A stretch of DNA of 64,000 bases from Bursaphelenchus xylophilus (taxonomy: Eukaryota; Nematoda; Chromadorea; Rhabditida; Aphelenchoididae). Location: NCBI GenBank assembly GCA_904066235.2, contig CAJFCV020000006.1, positions 434,001 to 498,000 on the forward strand, written 5' to 3'. The notes beneath the pieces were generated by a model, which saw only the letters and a list, made by a program, of their open reading frames with translations, made no database searches and was not told where the DNA came from. Shown here in pieces: positions 1-12,900 of the stretch (position 1 is its first letter; each line of letters starts with the position of its first letter). The position numbers and the translations under genes are program-made.

Positions 1-2
1 TA

Positions 3-2623
3 CCTTCAATATATCCATTAGAAGAAGGAGAGTCTGGGATAAAGAAGAAGGGTGATTTCCCTCACGAATTTAATAGAGAGGAGAATTATGAATATGTTGG
101 ACCATACCCCAGCTTGAAGGAATATATGTGAGTCTTTTTCCTAAAAACATAAAAACAAAAAATGGTGAAAATACATACCTTAAGAGCAGAATTTTGATGA
201 GAAATCTCTTAGCAAATAAAACGCATTAAACAGACGCGTCTTTTTTCGCTGGCATTTTTTTTTGCATTTTTTCTGCCGAAAAAAAGACACCTTATACGAT
301 CAAAGCTTTGAGAAGACATATTATACGAACGAATCTTTTAAAAACACATTTCCAGGGTTGAGGAAATGATGCCTAAGAAGAGAGAAAAACTTGAAGAATG
401 GTATAGAACTACGGACAAAAAAATATTTGATTTCAAACAAGAATTGCTCGCTTATTGTGAATCGGATGTGAAAATTTTGGCCCATGCAGTATGTGAACAT
501 CGCAAAGCAATGAGAGAACTGAAAGGCAAAGAATTTGAAGATATATGGTACCACTCGATTACTCTAGCAAGTGCTGTTATGCGTGATTACCGTCAATCAT
601 ATCTACCGGAAAACACGCTTGTTATCCAAAATGAAAGCAAATTTGGCAACCAGATCAATCAGTCAGCCGTAGCTCTCAAATTTCTCAGATATTTGAAAAA
701 GAACTTCCTCCCTTCATTGCAATTTCGAGACTCTCCCGAAGGTGAAAAGAAATTGGAGCTTCTGATTGGAGGAAAAAACGAAAGAAATTCAGCGCCGATG
801 GATTTGTTAAGGAGGGCAATCTGGTAGTAGAATTTAATGGATGCTACTACCATGGTTGCCCTACCTGTAACAAAGACCCACTGAAAATAATGGGATCAAG
901 GAAGACTCAAAAAGCATCCTTCAAGGATTCAACAGAGAGAACCAAGGCTCTGGAAAATGCTGGTTATGTTGTCATTACGTTTTGGGAACACGAGATCAAT
1001 GAAGAACTCAAGATTAATAAGGAAATGGATGATTTTTTCAAAAATGAATTGGAGAATGCAGGACCAGCACACCCAAGAGATGCATTCTTTGGTGGAAGAA
1101 CCGCTTCTCTATGCCTCTACTTCAAAAAAGAAGGGAATTATGTAATGGGATATCTCGACGTGAATTCGCTTTATCCTTTTATTTTATTTATGGTACCAAT
1201 GCCTGTGGGGGAACCACGAATCGTTGCATTAAATCAGGATTGTAATTGGACATGTCCCGAGGATATGGGGTTTGAGAAAGGCCTCTACAAAGTTTTTATT
1301 ATACCTCCAGATGACTTGTTTATACCTGTAATACCTTTGAAGGTAAGCACTTTCCTCAGTTTACTTCTTTTTTAGTTTCAAAAAAACTTTTTTCTACATT
1401 TTTTCAGATCGAAAAGTCGATATTATACACCTTGTGTCAGAAGTGCGCAAAAAAATTTGCAAATTCCAATTTTGTTAGTTATGAGGAGGCTACCTGTAAA
1501 CATTCTGATTTGGAAAGAGGCTGGTCATGCACTCTGGCTCATATTGAATTGGAAGAAGCCTTAAGGAATGGTTATCGTGTTATTCGAATCTACGAGAAAA
1601 TAGTATTCGATGAATTTTCGGAAAATTTATTCAAAGAGCCAATACGGAAATTTTACCGAGAGAAAATGTTGGCCTCAGAAATTCCAAATTATCTCAAAAC
1701 TTCAGCCGATTTTGATCAGTTTTTGAAGGCGTACAAAGATGGATTTGGAATCGAATTGGAGGTTGAAGATTGGAAGCCCAACAAAGCCAAGCGATATAAC
1801 AACAAGATTTTTTTGAACTCCTTTTGGGGTAAATTCTGTCAAAGATCTTCTCTCGCAAAAGTAGGTTAATCAAAGATAATAATTTTGTTCTTCTCTGTGC
1901 TTTGCAGCTTAATTTCTGTCGAAATGAAGAGGACTATCATACTATTATGAGCAATGAGACATTGGAAGTTCAAAGAACCGTCATATTAAACAGCAACACA
2001 TGTGCCATTCATGTAAAGACCAAAGAAGATTTTTTGGAAGATTTGGAATTCAACAATATATATATAGCTATATATACAACAGCCGCTGCAAGATTACATC
2101 TGTTTAGACAGATGAAGAAGGCTACTGAAGGAGGTGCCAAGATCCTCTATTTGGATACAGGTTAGTCTAAAAAAATGAAAAAACAATTTTTAAAACACTT
2201 ACAGACTCTCTAATCTTGGCTTATCCGGAAGGCAGGTGTCCTATCAAATCGTCTGATATGTTGGGGGAAATGAAGGACGAGCTACCAAATGCCGAGATTT
2301 TGGAATACTGTGGACCAGGACCTAAACAATACGGATTAAAACTAAAAAAAGCTAATGGAGAGATTGAGTATCTACAGAAAATTCGCGGTATTACATTGGA
2401 TTCAACTACAAGTGCTCAACTGAATTTTGAGAGGTTAAAAAATTTGACTCTCCACCGAAGTCCTTTTAATATTGAGAAGACCCAACGCCGAATGCTGAAG
2501 CCATCCATGAAACGAGGAAGCGTTTTCACAAAAAAACAGACAAAATTTTACACCCCCACTAACAACAAGGGAATAATAGGGCCTGATAAGGTTACCATTT
2601 ACCCTTTTGGATATAAATTTTAA
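3..2623 (+). CDS. pPolB: Polinton/Maverick protein-primed family B DNA polymerase, 5'-truncated by the window, with a frame break
   Basis: Family B DNA polymerases of Polintons replicate the element by protein priming. Visible exons are 3-127, 356-1342, 1408-1860, 1908-2160 and 2205-2623. The introns (128-355, 1343-1407, 1861-1907, 2161-2204) all begin GT, end AG and preserve phase. In order, the protein shows an FPHEFN...YVGP segment (first exon), an exonuclease III-type motif YCESDV at 453-470, an EFNGCYYHGC segment at 830-859 typical of Polinton polymerases, motif A DVNSLYP at 1157-1177, a motif B-like NNKIFLNSFWGKF at 1798-1836, and motif C YLDTDS, which is split by the last intron (2148-2160 and 2205-2209). 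All key catalytic Asp residues are present. The 5' end lies outside the window; about 745 codons are seen, against roughly 1000 or more in the family. The frame changes between the YCESDV exonuclease part and the EFNGCYYHGC part, around 725-800, where A-runs are present. This is either an inactivating indel or a sequencing error. The C-terminal stop is at 2621-2623. Confidence 0.85.
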
Positions 2624-2969
2624 ACATTAATCTCATTTTTTTTATTTTATCTGTACGTATGTTTTTTTCCTTACCATCAAGTAAATAGAAGAAAAAACGT
2701 TCATTAGCCATTTCTGATTCTGATTTTAGAAAAGAATCGACCTTCCCCCTTCAAAAATGCATTCCAACCTTTTGGGAAAATATTTTTTCCGGGAGTTCGG
2801 TTCGCCCCCACGCTTTTGAAAAATTTTTGCGGTCATTTTATACAAAAGTATTGTGGATACCGATTTTTTTTTTTTGTTTTTAATGTTAAGGAAATATGTA
2901 AACTCATGTTTGAAATTTAGAATGAAGATATAATTGGGTTTTATTTAAAAAAAATACTATATACAATAT
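2624..2969. other. AT-rich spacer between converging Polinton genes
   Basis: I see no gene in this stretch. It lies between the polymerase stop and the stop of the minus-strand membrane protein gene, so it holds the 3' ends of two converging genes. A minus-strand AATAAA sits at 2940-2945. There is no clear AATAAA for the polymerase. Confidence 0.6.
2940..2945 (-). terminator. Polyadenylation signal AATAAA for the small membrane protein gene
   Basis: The + strand reads TTTATT, which is AATAAA on the minus strand. It lies about 25 bp past the stop codon of the gene ending at 2970, the usual distance for a eukaryotic 3' end. Confidence 0.5.
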
Positions 2970-3272
2970 TCAACACAAATTACTGTAACTGGGACTTTTA
3001 GGGGTTTGAAAGTACACTTTCCGTTGAGTAGGTTTTTTGTATATAAAGCCAGCAAGTATTATAGCGGTAAGGGCCAGGAATACAGTAAAGACAACATGAA
3101 GAGTTGTTAATGTAACCAAGCTAAAATTCTGATCCATTGTAAGCGATGGATTGAACCATGAAGGGAGACAAAATCGAGGCGGATCAAAACTTTTGAATCG
3201 AAAGCACCTGTGTTGAGGTGGACACAAACAATCATCCAGCATAAGATCATTCATAAGTAAATTTTCAGTCAT
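2970..3272 (-). CDS. Small single-pass membrane protein of the Polinton (unknown function)
   Basis: This is a 100-residue open frame with a good ATG and an AATAAA just past its stop. Residues 1-50 are polar and contain four Cys (residues 15, 17, 23 and 35) with several Pro. Residues about 52-78 form one uninterrupted hydrophobic stretch ending in FIYKK, a typical transmembrane helix followed by basic residues. The last 22 residues are basic and Ser/Pro-rich. No signal peptide is evident, so a type II or III orientation is possible. I do not recognise the family. Its place between the polymerase and the RGxGxG protein, on the opposite strand and 65 bp from the latter's start, suggests it belongs to the Polinton. 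A role in membrane association of virus-like particles would be speculation. Confidence 0.6.
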   Translation of the reverse strand: MTENLLMNDLMLDDCLCPPQHRCFRFKSFDPPRFCLPSWFNPSLTMDQNFSLVTLTTLHVVFTVFLALTAIILAGFIYKKPTQRKVYFQTPKSPSYSNLC

Positions 3273-3337
3273 AGCTACAAAAAGTTTATAAATATGTGCA
3301 AATAGAGAGCTATATTAGTATCTATTTATAGATAAAA
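3273..3337. promoter_or_regulatory. Short divergent promoter between two Polinton genes
   Basis: Only 65 bp separate the divergent start codons. The stretch is AT-rich and has TATA-like words in both orientations (TTTATAAAT-like near 3285-3293, ATTTATAGATAAA near 3323-3335). The positions suggest both genes are driven from here, but no transcription start can be fixed from sequence alone. Confidence 0.4.
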
Positions 3338-3573
3338 ATGGTACATGTAAATTTTGATACATCAAAAACATATAATTTTTTTCAAGTTGGAGGTGGAAAT
3401 TTCTTTGAGGGCCAAATTTTACAACGAGGATTTGGAAGACCCCAAAATGGTCGCGGACTGGGTAATGTATTAAGTTCTTTTTGGAGGTTTTTATCACCAG
3501 TCTTAAAATCAGTTGGACAAGATATTGGAAAAGAAACATTGGCCACTGGAGGGAGAATATTAGACGACTTGTC
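3338..3573 (+). CDS. Conserved Polinton RGxGxG-type protein, 3' end lost in assembly gap
   Basis: Seventy-eight codons are visible before the run of N. The start MVHVNFDTSKTYNFFQVGGG leads into a Gly/Arg segment (QRGFG...GRGLGNVL), then an amphipathic stretch (SSFWRFLSPVLKSVGQDIGK) and the ending ETLATGGRILDD. From memory, Polintons of many animals carry a small protein of this plan (FxxGxG..RG.G.G..L...R...P....G...I.KE.L.TG..I..D), often near the capsid genes and sometimes compared with adenovirus minor virion proteins. The family match is by recalled pattern, not a search. The frame is open right up to the gap; the open codons after the gap are satellite A, not part of this gene. Confidence 0.65.
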
Positions 3574-3984
3574 NNNNNNNNNNNNNNNNNNNNNNNNNNN
3601 NNNNNNNNNNNNNNNNNNNNNNNNNNNNNNNNNNNNNNNNNNNNNNNNNNNNNNNNNNNNNNNNNNNNNNNNNNNNNNNNNNNNNNNNNNNNNNNNNNNN
3701 NNNNNNNNNNNNNNNNNNNNNNNNNNNNNNNNNNNNNNNNNNNNNNNNNNNNNNNNNNNNNNNNNNNNNNNNNNNNNNNNNNNNNNNNNNNNNNNNNNNN
3801 NNNNNNNNNNNNNNNNNNNNNNNNNNNNNNNNNNNNNNNNNNNNNNNNNNNNNNNNNNNNNNNNNNNNNNNNNNNNNNNNNNNNNNNNNNNNNNNNNNNN
3901 NNNNNNNNNNNNNNNNNNNNNNNNNNNNNNNNNNNNNNNNNNNNNNNNNNNNNNNNNNNNNNNNNNNNNNNNNNNNNNNNNNNN
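3574..3984. other. Assembly gap (N) between Polinton and satellite A
   Basis: This is 411 unknown bases. The right part of the Polinton fragment and the start of satellite A meet inside it, so their true distance is not shown by the sequence. Confidence 1.
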
Positions 3985-6900
3985 TAGGCGCCGGACAGGC
4001 GAAAAAAAACTAAAATCGTCGTAAGAATTTACAGTACGCTTATATTCACTGAATTCTTTTTTTATTATGTTTCTAATGTAGTGTTATCCAATTTCCTACC
4101 CACTGTTTTTTAATTTCCAAGCTCGGTCTGGTGATTTCGGCCTTTACCGGCAGATAGGCGCCGGACAGGCGAAAAAAAACTAAAATCGTCGTAAGAATTT
4201 ACAGTACGCTTATATTCACTGAATTCTTTTTTGTATTATGTTTCTAATGTAGTGTTATCCAATTTCCTACCCACTGTTTTTTAATTTCCAAGCTCGGTCT
4301 GGTGATTTCGGCCTTTACCGGCAGATAGGCGCCGGACAGGCGAAAAAAAACTAAAATCGTCGTAAGAATTTACAGTACGCTTATATTCACTGAATTCTTT
4401 TTTTATTATGTTTCTAATGTAGTGTTATCCAATTTCCTACCCACTGTTTTTTAATTTCCAAGCTCGGTCTGGCGATTTCGGTCTTTACCGGCAGATATTC
4501 GCCGGACAGGCGAAAAAAACTAAAATCGTCGTAAGAATTTACAGTACGCTTATATTCACTGAATTCTTTTTTATTATGTTTCTAATGTAGTGTTATCCAA
4601 TTTCCTACCCACTGTTTTTTAATTTCCAAGCTCGGTCTGGTGATTTCGGCCTTTACCGGCAGATAGGCGCCGGACAGGCGAAAAAAACTAAAATCGTCGT
4701 AAGAATTTACAGTACGCTTATATTCACTGAATTCTTTTTTTATTATGTTTCTAATGTAGTGTTATCCAATTTCCTACCCACTGTTTTTTAATTTCCAAGC
4801 TCGGTCTGGTGATTTCGGCCTTTACCGGCAGATAGGCGCCGGACAGGCGAAAAAAAAACTAAAATCGTCGTAAGAATTTACAGTACGCTTATATTCACTG
4901 AATTCTTTTTTTATTATGTTTCTAATGTAGTGTTATCCAATTTCCTACCCACTGTTTTTTAATTTCCAAGCTCGGTCTGGCGATTTCGGTCTTTACCGGC
5001 AGATATTCGCCGGACAGGCGAAAAAAAACTAAAATCGTCGTAAGAATTTACAGTACGCTTATATTCACTGAATTCTTTTTTTATTATGTTTCTAATGTAG
5101 TGTTATCCAATTTCCTACCCACTGTTTTTTAATTTCCAAGCTCGGTCTGGTGATTTCGGCCTTTACCGGCAGATAGGCGCCGGACAGGCGAAAAAAACTA
5201 AAATCGTCGTAAGAATTTACAGTACGCTTATATTCACTGAATTCTTTTTTTATTATGTTTCTAATGTAGTGTTATCCAATTTCCTACCCACTGTTTTTTA
5301 ATTTCCAAGCTCGGTCTGGTGATTTCGGCCTTTACCGGCAGATAGGCGCCGGACAGGCGAAAAAAAACTAAAATCGTCGTAAGAATTTACAGTACGCTTA
5401 TATTCACTGAATTCTTTTTTTATTATGTTTCTAATGTAGTGTTATCCAATTTCCTACCCACTGTTTTTTAATTTCCAAGCTCGGTCTGGTGATTTCGGCC
5501 TTTACCGGCAGATAGGCGCCGGACAGGCGAAAAAAAACTAAAATCGTCGTAAGAATTTACAGTACGCTTATATTCACTGAATTCTTTTTGTAGTATGTTT
5601 CTAATGTCGTGTTATCCAATTTCCTACCCACTGTTTTTTAACTTCCAAGCTCGGTCTGGCGATTTCGGTCTTTACCGGCAGATAGGCGCCGGACAGGCGA
5701 AAAAAAACTAAAATCGTCGTAAGAATTTACAGTACGCTTATATTCACTGAATTCTTTTTTTATTATGTTTCTAATGTAGTGTTATCCAATTTCCTACCCA
5801 CTGTTTTTTAATTTCCAAGCTCGGTCTGGTGATTTCGGCCTTTACCGGCAGATAGGCGCCGGACAGGCGAAAAAAAACTAAAATCGTCGTAAGAATTTAC
5901 AGTACGCTTATATTCACTGAATTCTTTTTTGTAGTATGTTTCTAATGTCGTGTTATCCAATTTCCTACCCACTGTTTTTTAATTTCCAAGCTCGGTCTGG
6001 TGATTTCGGCCTTTACCGGCAGATAGGCGCCGGACAGGCGAAAAAAACTAAAATCGTCGTAAGAATTTACAGTACGCTTATATTCACTGAATTCTTTTTT
6101 TATTATGTTTCTAATGTAGTGTTATCCAATTTCCTACCCACTGTTTTTTAATTTCCAAGCTCGGTCTGGTGATTTCGGCCTTTACCGGCAGATAGGCGCC
6201 GGACAGGCGAAAAAAACTAAAATCGTCGTAAGAATTTACAGTACGCTTATATTCACTGAATTCTTTTTGTATTATGTTTCTAATGTAGTGTTATCCAATT
6301 TCCTACCCACTGTTTTTTAATTTCCAAGCTCGGTCTGGTGATTTCGGCCTTTACCGGCAGATAGGCGCCGGACAGGCGAAAAAAACTAAAATCGTCGTAA
6401 GAATTTACAGTACGCTTATATTCACTGAATTCTTTTTGTAGTATGTTTCTAATGTCGTGTTATCCAATTTCCTACCCACTTTTTTTTAACTTCCAAGCTC
6501 GGTCTGGCGATTTCGGTCTTTACCGGCAGATAGGCGCCGGACAGGCGAAAAAAAACTAAAATCGTCGTAAGAATTTACAGTACGCTTATATTCACTGAAT
6601 TCTTTTTTTATTATGTTTCTAATGTAGTGTTATCCAATTTCCTACCCACTTTTTTTAACTTCCAAGCTCGGTCTGGCGATTTCGGTCTTTACCGGCAGAT
6701 AGGCGCCGGACAGGCGAAAAAAACTAAAATCGTCGTAAGAATTTACAGTACGCTTATATTCACTGAATTCTTTTTTTATTATGTTTCTAATGTAGTGTTA
6801 TCCAATTTCCTACCCACTGTTTTTTAATTTCCAAGCTCGGTCTGGTGATTTCGGCCTTTACCGGCAGATAGGCGCCGGACAGGCGAAAAAAACTAAAATC

Positions 6901-9900
6901 GTCGTAAGAATTTACAGTACGCTTATATTCACTGAATTCTTTTTGTAGTATGTTTCTAATGTCGTGTTATCCAATTTCCTACCCACTGTTTTTTAATTTC
7001 CAAGCTCGGTCTGGCGATTTCGGTCTTTACCGGCAGATAGGCGCCGGACAGGCGAAAAAAACTAAAATCGTCGTAAGAATTTACAGTACGCATATATTCA
7101 CTGAATTCTTTTTGTAGTATGTTTCTAATGTAGTGTTATCCAATTTCCTACCCACTGTTTTTTAATTTCCAAGCTCGGTCTGGCGATTTCGGTCTTTACC
7201 GGCAGATATTCGCCGGACAGGCGAAAAAAACTAAAATCGTCGTAAGAATTTACAGTACGCTTATATTCACTGAATTCTTTTTTTATTATGTTTCTAATGT
7301 AGTGTTATCCAATTTCCTACCCACTGTTTTTTAATTTCCAAGCTCGGTCTGGTGATTTCGGCCTTTACCGGCAGATAGGCGCCGGACAGGCGAAAAAAAA
7401 CTAAAATCGTCGTAAGAATTTACAGTACGCTTATATTCACTGAATTCTTTTTGTAGTATGTTTCTAATGTCGTGTTATCCAATTTCCTACCCACTGTTTT
7501 TTAATTTCCAAGCTCGGTCTGGTGATTTCGGCCTTTACCGGCAGATAGGCGCCGGACAGGCGAAAAAAACTAAAATCGTCGTAAGAATTTACAGTACGCT
7601 TATATTCACTGAATTCTTTTTGTAGTATGTTTCTAATGTAGTGTTATCCAATTTCCTACCCACTGTTTTTTAATTTCCAAGCTCGGTCTGGTGATTTCGG
7701 CCTTTACCGGCAGATAGGCGCCGGACAGGCGAAAAAAACTAAAATCGTCGTAAGAATTTACAGTACGCTTATATTCACTGAATTCTTTTTGTATTATGTT
7801 TCTAATGTAGTGTTATCCAATTTCCTACCCACTGTTTTTTAATTTCCAAGCTCGGTCTGGTGATTTCGGCCTTTACCGGCAGATAGGCGCCGGACAGGCG
7901 AAAAAAACTAAAATCGTCGTAAGAATTTACAGTACGCTTATATTCACTGAATTCTTTTTGTAGTATGTTTCTAATGTCGTGTTATCCAATTTCCTACCCA
8001 CTTTTTTTAACTTCCAAGCTCGGTCTGGCGATTTCGGTCTTTACCGGCAGATAGGCGCCGGACAGGCGAAAAAAAACTAAAATCGTCGTAAGAATTTACA
8101 GTACGCTTATATTCACTGAATTCTTTTTTTATTATGTTTCTAATGTAGTGTTATCCAATTTCCTACCCACTTTTTTTAACTTCCAAGCTCGGTCTGGCGA
8201 TTTCGGTCTTTACCGGCAGATAGGCGCCGGACAGGCGAAAAAAAACTAAAATCGTCGTAAGAATTTACAGTACGCTTATATTCACTGAATTCTTTTTTTA
8301 TTATGTTTCTAATGTAGTGTTATCCAATTTCCTACCCACTGTTTTTTAATTTCCAAGCTCGGTCTGGTGATTTCGGCCTTTACCGGCAGATAGGCGCCGG
8401 ACAGGCGAAAAAAAACTAAAATCGTCGTAAGAATTTACAGTACGCTTATATTCACTGAATTCTTTTTGTAGTATGTTTCTAATGTCGTGTTATCCAATTT
8501 CCTACCCACTGTTTTTTAATTTCCAAGCTCGGTCTGGCGATTTCGGTCTTTACCGGCAGATAGGCGCCGGACAGGCGAAAAAAAACTAAAATCGTCGTAA
8601 GAATTTACAGTACGCATATATTCACTGAATTCTTTTTGTAGTATGTTTCTAATGTAGTGTTATCCAATTTCCTACCCACTGTTTTTTAATTTCCAAGCTC
8701 GGTCTGGCGATTTCGGTCTTTACCGGCAGATATTCGCCGGACAGGCGAAAAAAACTAAAATCGTCGTAAGAATTTACAGTACGCTTATATTCACTGAATT
8801 CTTTTTTTATTATGTTTCTAATGTAGTGTTATCCAATTTCCTACCCACTGTTTTTTAATTTCCAAGCTCGGTCTGGTGATTTCGGCCTTTACCGGCAGAT
8901 AGGCGCCGGACAGGCGAAAAAAAACTAAAATCGTCGTAAGAATTTACAGTACGCTTATATTCACTGAATTCTTTTTGTAGTATGTTTCTAATGTCGTGTT
9001 ATCCAATTTCCTACCCACTGTTTTTTAATTTCCAAGCTCGGTCTGGTGATTTCGGCCTTTACCGGCAGATAGGCGCCGGACAGGCGAAAAAAACTAAAAT
9101 CGTCGTAAGAATTTACAGTACGCTTATATTCACTGAATTCTTTTTTTATTATGTTTCTAATGTAGTGTTATCCAATTTCCTACCCACTGTTTTTTAATTT
9201 CCAAGCTCGGTCTGGTGATTTCGGCCTTTACCGGCAGATAGGCGCCGGACAGGCGAAAAAAACTAAAATCGTCGTAAGAATTTACAGTACGCTTATATTC
9301 ACTGAATTCTTTTTGTAGTATGTTTCTAATGTCGTGTTATCCAATTTCCTACCCACTTTTTTTAACTTCCAAGCTCGGTCTGGCGATTTCGGTCTTTACC
9401 GGCAGATAGGCGCCGGACAGGCGAAAAAAAACTAAAATCGTCGTAAGAATTTACAGTACGCTTATATTCACTGAATTCTTTTTTTATTATGTTTCTAATG
9501 TAGTGTTATCCAATTTCCTACCTACTGTTTTTTAATTTCCAAGCTCGGTCTGGTGATTTCGGTCTTTACCGGCAGATAGGCGCCGGACAGGCGAAAAAAA
9601 CTAAAATCGTCGTAAGAATTTACAGTACGCTTATATTCACTGAATTCTTTTTGTAGTATGTTTCTAATGTCGTGTTATCCAATTTCCTACCCACTGTTTT
9701 TTAATTTCCAAGCTCGGTCTGGTGATTTCGGCCTTTACCGGCAGATAGGCGCCGGACAGGCGAAAAAACTAAAATCGTCGTAAGAATTTACAGTACGCTT
9801 ATATTCACTGAATTCTTTTTTTATTATGTTTCTAATGTAGTGTTATCCAATTTCCTACCCACTGTTTTTTAATTTCCAAGCTCGGTCTGGTGATTTCGGC

Positions 9901-12900
9901 CTTTACCGGCAGATAGGCGCCGGACAGGCGAAAAAAACTAAAATCGTCGTAAGAATTTACAGTACGCTTATATTCACTGAATTCTTTTTTTATTATGTTT
10001 CTAATGTAGTGTTATCCAATTTCCTACCCACTGTTTTTTAATTTCCAAGCTCGGTCTGGTGATTTCGGCCTTTACCGGCAGATAGGCGCCGGACAGGCGA
10101 AAAAAACTAAAATCGTCGTAAGAATTTACAGTACGCTTATATTCACTGAATTCTTTTTTGTAGTATGTTTCTAATGTCGTGTTATCCAATTTCCTACCCA
10201 CTGTTTTTTAACTTCCAAGCTCGGTCTGGCGATTTCGGTCTTTACCGGCAGATAGGCGCCGGACAGGCGAAAAAAACTAAAATCGTCGTAAGAATTTACA
10301 GTACGCTTATATTCACTGAATTCTTTTTTTATTATGTTTCTAATGTAGTGTTATCCAATTTCCTACCCACTTTTTTTTAACTTCCAAGCTCGGTCTGGCG
10401 ATTTCGGTCTTTACCGGCAGATAGGCGCCGGACAGGCGAAAAAAACTAAAATCGTCGTAAGAATTTACAGTACGCTTATATTCACTGAATTCTTTTTTTA
10501 TTATGTTTCTAATGTAGTGTTATCCAATTTCCTACCCACTGTTTTTTAATTTCCAAGCTCGGTCTGGTGATTTCGGCCTTTACCGGCAGATAGGCGCCGG
10601 ACAGGCGAAAAAAAACTAAAATCGTCGTAAGAATTTACAGTACGCTTATATTCACTGAATTCTTTTTGTAGTATGTTTCTAATGTCGTGTTATCCAATTT
10701 CCTACCCACTGTTTTTTAATTTCCAAGCTCGGTCTGGCGATTTCGGTCTTTACCGGCAGATAGGCGCCGGACAGGCGAAAAAAAACTAAAATCGTCGTAA
10801 GAATTTACAGTACGCATATATTCACTGAATTCTTTTTGTAGTATGTTTCTAATGTAGTGTTATCCAATTTCCTACCCACTGTTTTTTAATTTCCAAGCTC
10901 GGTCTGGCGATTTCGGTCTTTACCGGCAGATATTCGCCGGACAGGCGAAAAAAAACTAAAATCGTCGTAAGAATTTACAGTACGCTTATATTCACTGAAT
11001 TCTTTTTTTATTATGTTTCTAATGTAGTGTTATCCAATTTCCTACCCACTGTTTTTTAATTTCCAAGCTCGGTCTGGTGATTTCGGCCTTTACCGGCAGA
11101 TAGGCGCCGGACAGGCGAAAAAAAACTAAAATCGTCGTAAGAATTTACAGTACGCTTATATTCACTGAATTCTTTTTGTAGTATGTTTCTAATGTCGTGT
11201 TATCCAATTTCCTACCCACTGTTTTTTAATTTCCAAGCTCGGTCTGGTGATTTCGGCCTTTACCGGCAGATAGGCGCCGGACAGGCGAAAAAAACTAAAA
11301 TCGTCGTAAGAATTTACAGTACGCTTATATTCACTGAATTCTTTTTTTATTATGTTTCTAATGTAGTGTTATCCAATTTCCTACCCACTGTTTTTTAATT
11401 TCCAAGCTCGGTCTGGTGATTTCGGCCTTTACCGGCAGATAGGCGCCGGACAGGCGAAAAAAACTAAAATCGTCGTAAGAATTTACAGTACGCTTATATT
11501 CACTGAATTCTTTTTGTAGTATGTTTCTAATGTCGTGTTATCCAATTTCCTACCCACTTTTTTTAACTTCCAAGCTCGGTCTGGCGATTTCGGTCTTTAC
11601 CGGCAGATAGGCGCCGGACAGGCGAAAAAAACTAAAATCGTCGTAAGAATTTACAGTACGCTTATATTCACTGAATTCTTTTTTTATTATGTTTCTAATG
11701 TAGTGTTATCCAATTTCCTACCCACTTTTTTTAACTTCCAAGCTCGGTCTGGCGATTTCGGTCTTTACCGGCAGATAGGCGCCGGACAGGCGAAAAAAAA
11801 CTAAAATCGTCGTAAGAATTTACAGTACGCTTATATTCACTGAATTCTTTTTTTATTATGTTTCTAATGTAGTGTTATCCAATTTCCTACCCACTGTTTT
11901 TTAATTTCCAAGCTCGGTCTGGTGATTTCGGCCTTTACCGGCAGATAGGCGCCGGACAGGCGAAAAAAACTAAAATCGTCGTAAGAATTTACAGTACGCT
12001 TATATTCACTGAATTCTTTTTGTAGTATGTTTCTAATGTCGTGTTATCCAATTTCCTACCCACTGTTTTTTAATTTCCAAGCTCGGTCTGGCGATTTCGG
12101 TCTTTACCGGCAGATATTCGCCGGACAGGCGAAAAAAACTAAAATCGTCGTAAGAATTTACAGTACGCTTATATTCACTGAATTCTTTTTTTATTATGTT
12201 TCTAATGTAGTGTTATCCAATTTCCTACCCACTGTTTTTTAATTTCCAAGCTCGGTCTGGTGATTTCGGCCTTTACCGGCAGATAGGCGCCGGACAGGCG
12301 AAAAAAACTAAAATCGTCGTAAGAATTTACAGTACGCTTATATTCACTGAATTCTTTTTGTAGTATGTTTCTAATGTCGTGTTATCCAATTTCCTACCCA
12401 CTGTTTTTTAATTTCCAAGCTCGGTCTGGCGATTTCGGTCTTTACCGGCAGATATTCGCCGGACAAGCGAAAAAAAAACTAAAATCGTCGTAAGAATTTA
12501 CAGTACGCTTATATTCACTGAATTCTTTTTTTATTATGTTTCTAATGTAGTGTTATCCAATTTCCTACCCACTGTTTTTTAATTTCCAAGCTCGGTCTGG
12601 TGATTTCGGCCTTTACCGGCAGATAGGCGCCGGACAGGCGAAAAAAACTAAAATCGTCGTAAGAATTTACAGTACGCTTATATTCACTGAATTCTTTTTG
12701 TAGTATGTTTCTAATGTCGTGTTATCCAATTTCCTACCCACTGTTTTTTAATTTCCAAGCTCGGTCTGGTGATTTCGGCCTTTACCGGCAGATAGGCGCC
12801 GGACAGGCGAAAAAAACTAAAATCGTCGTAAGAATTTACAGTACGCTTATATTCACTGAATTCTTTTTTTATTATGTTTCTAATGTAGTGTTATCCAATT

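Noticed and set aside
3574..3984. Polinton right terminal inverted repeat or capsid genes hidden in the gap
   Set aside because: 411 bases cannot hold the missing genes if the gap size is right, and nothing visible supports it.
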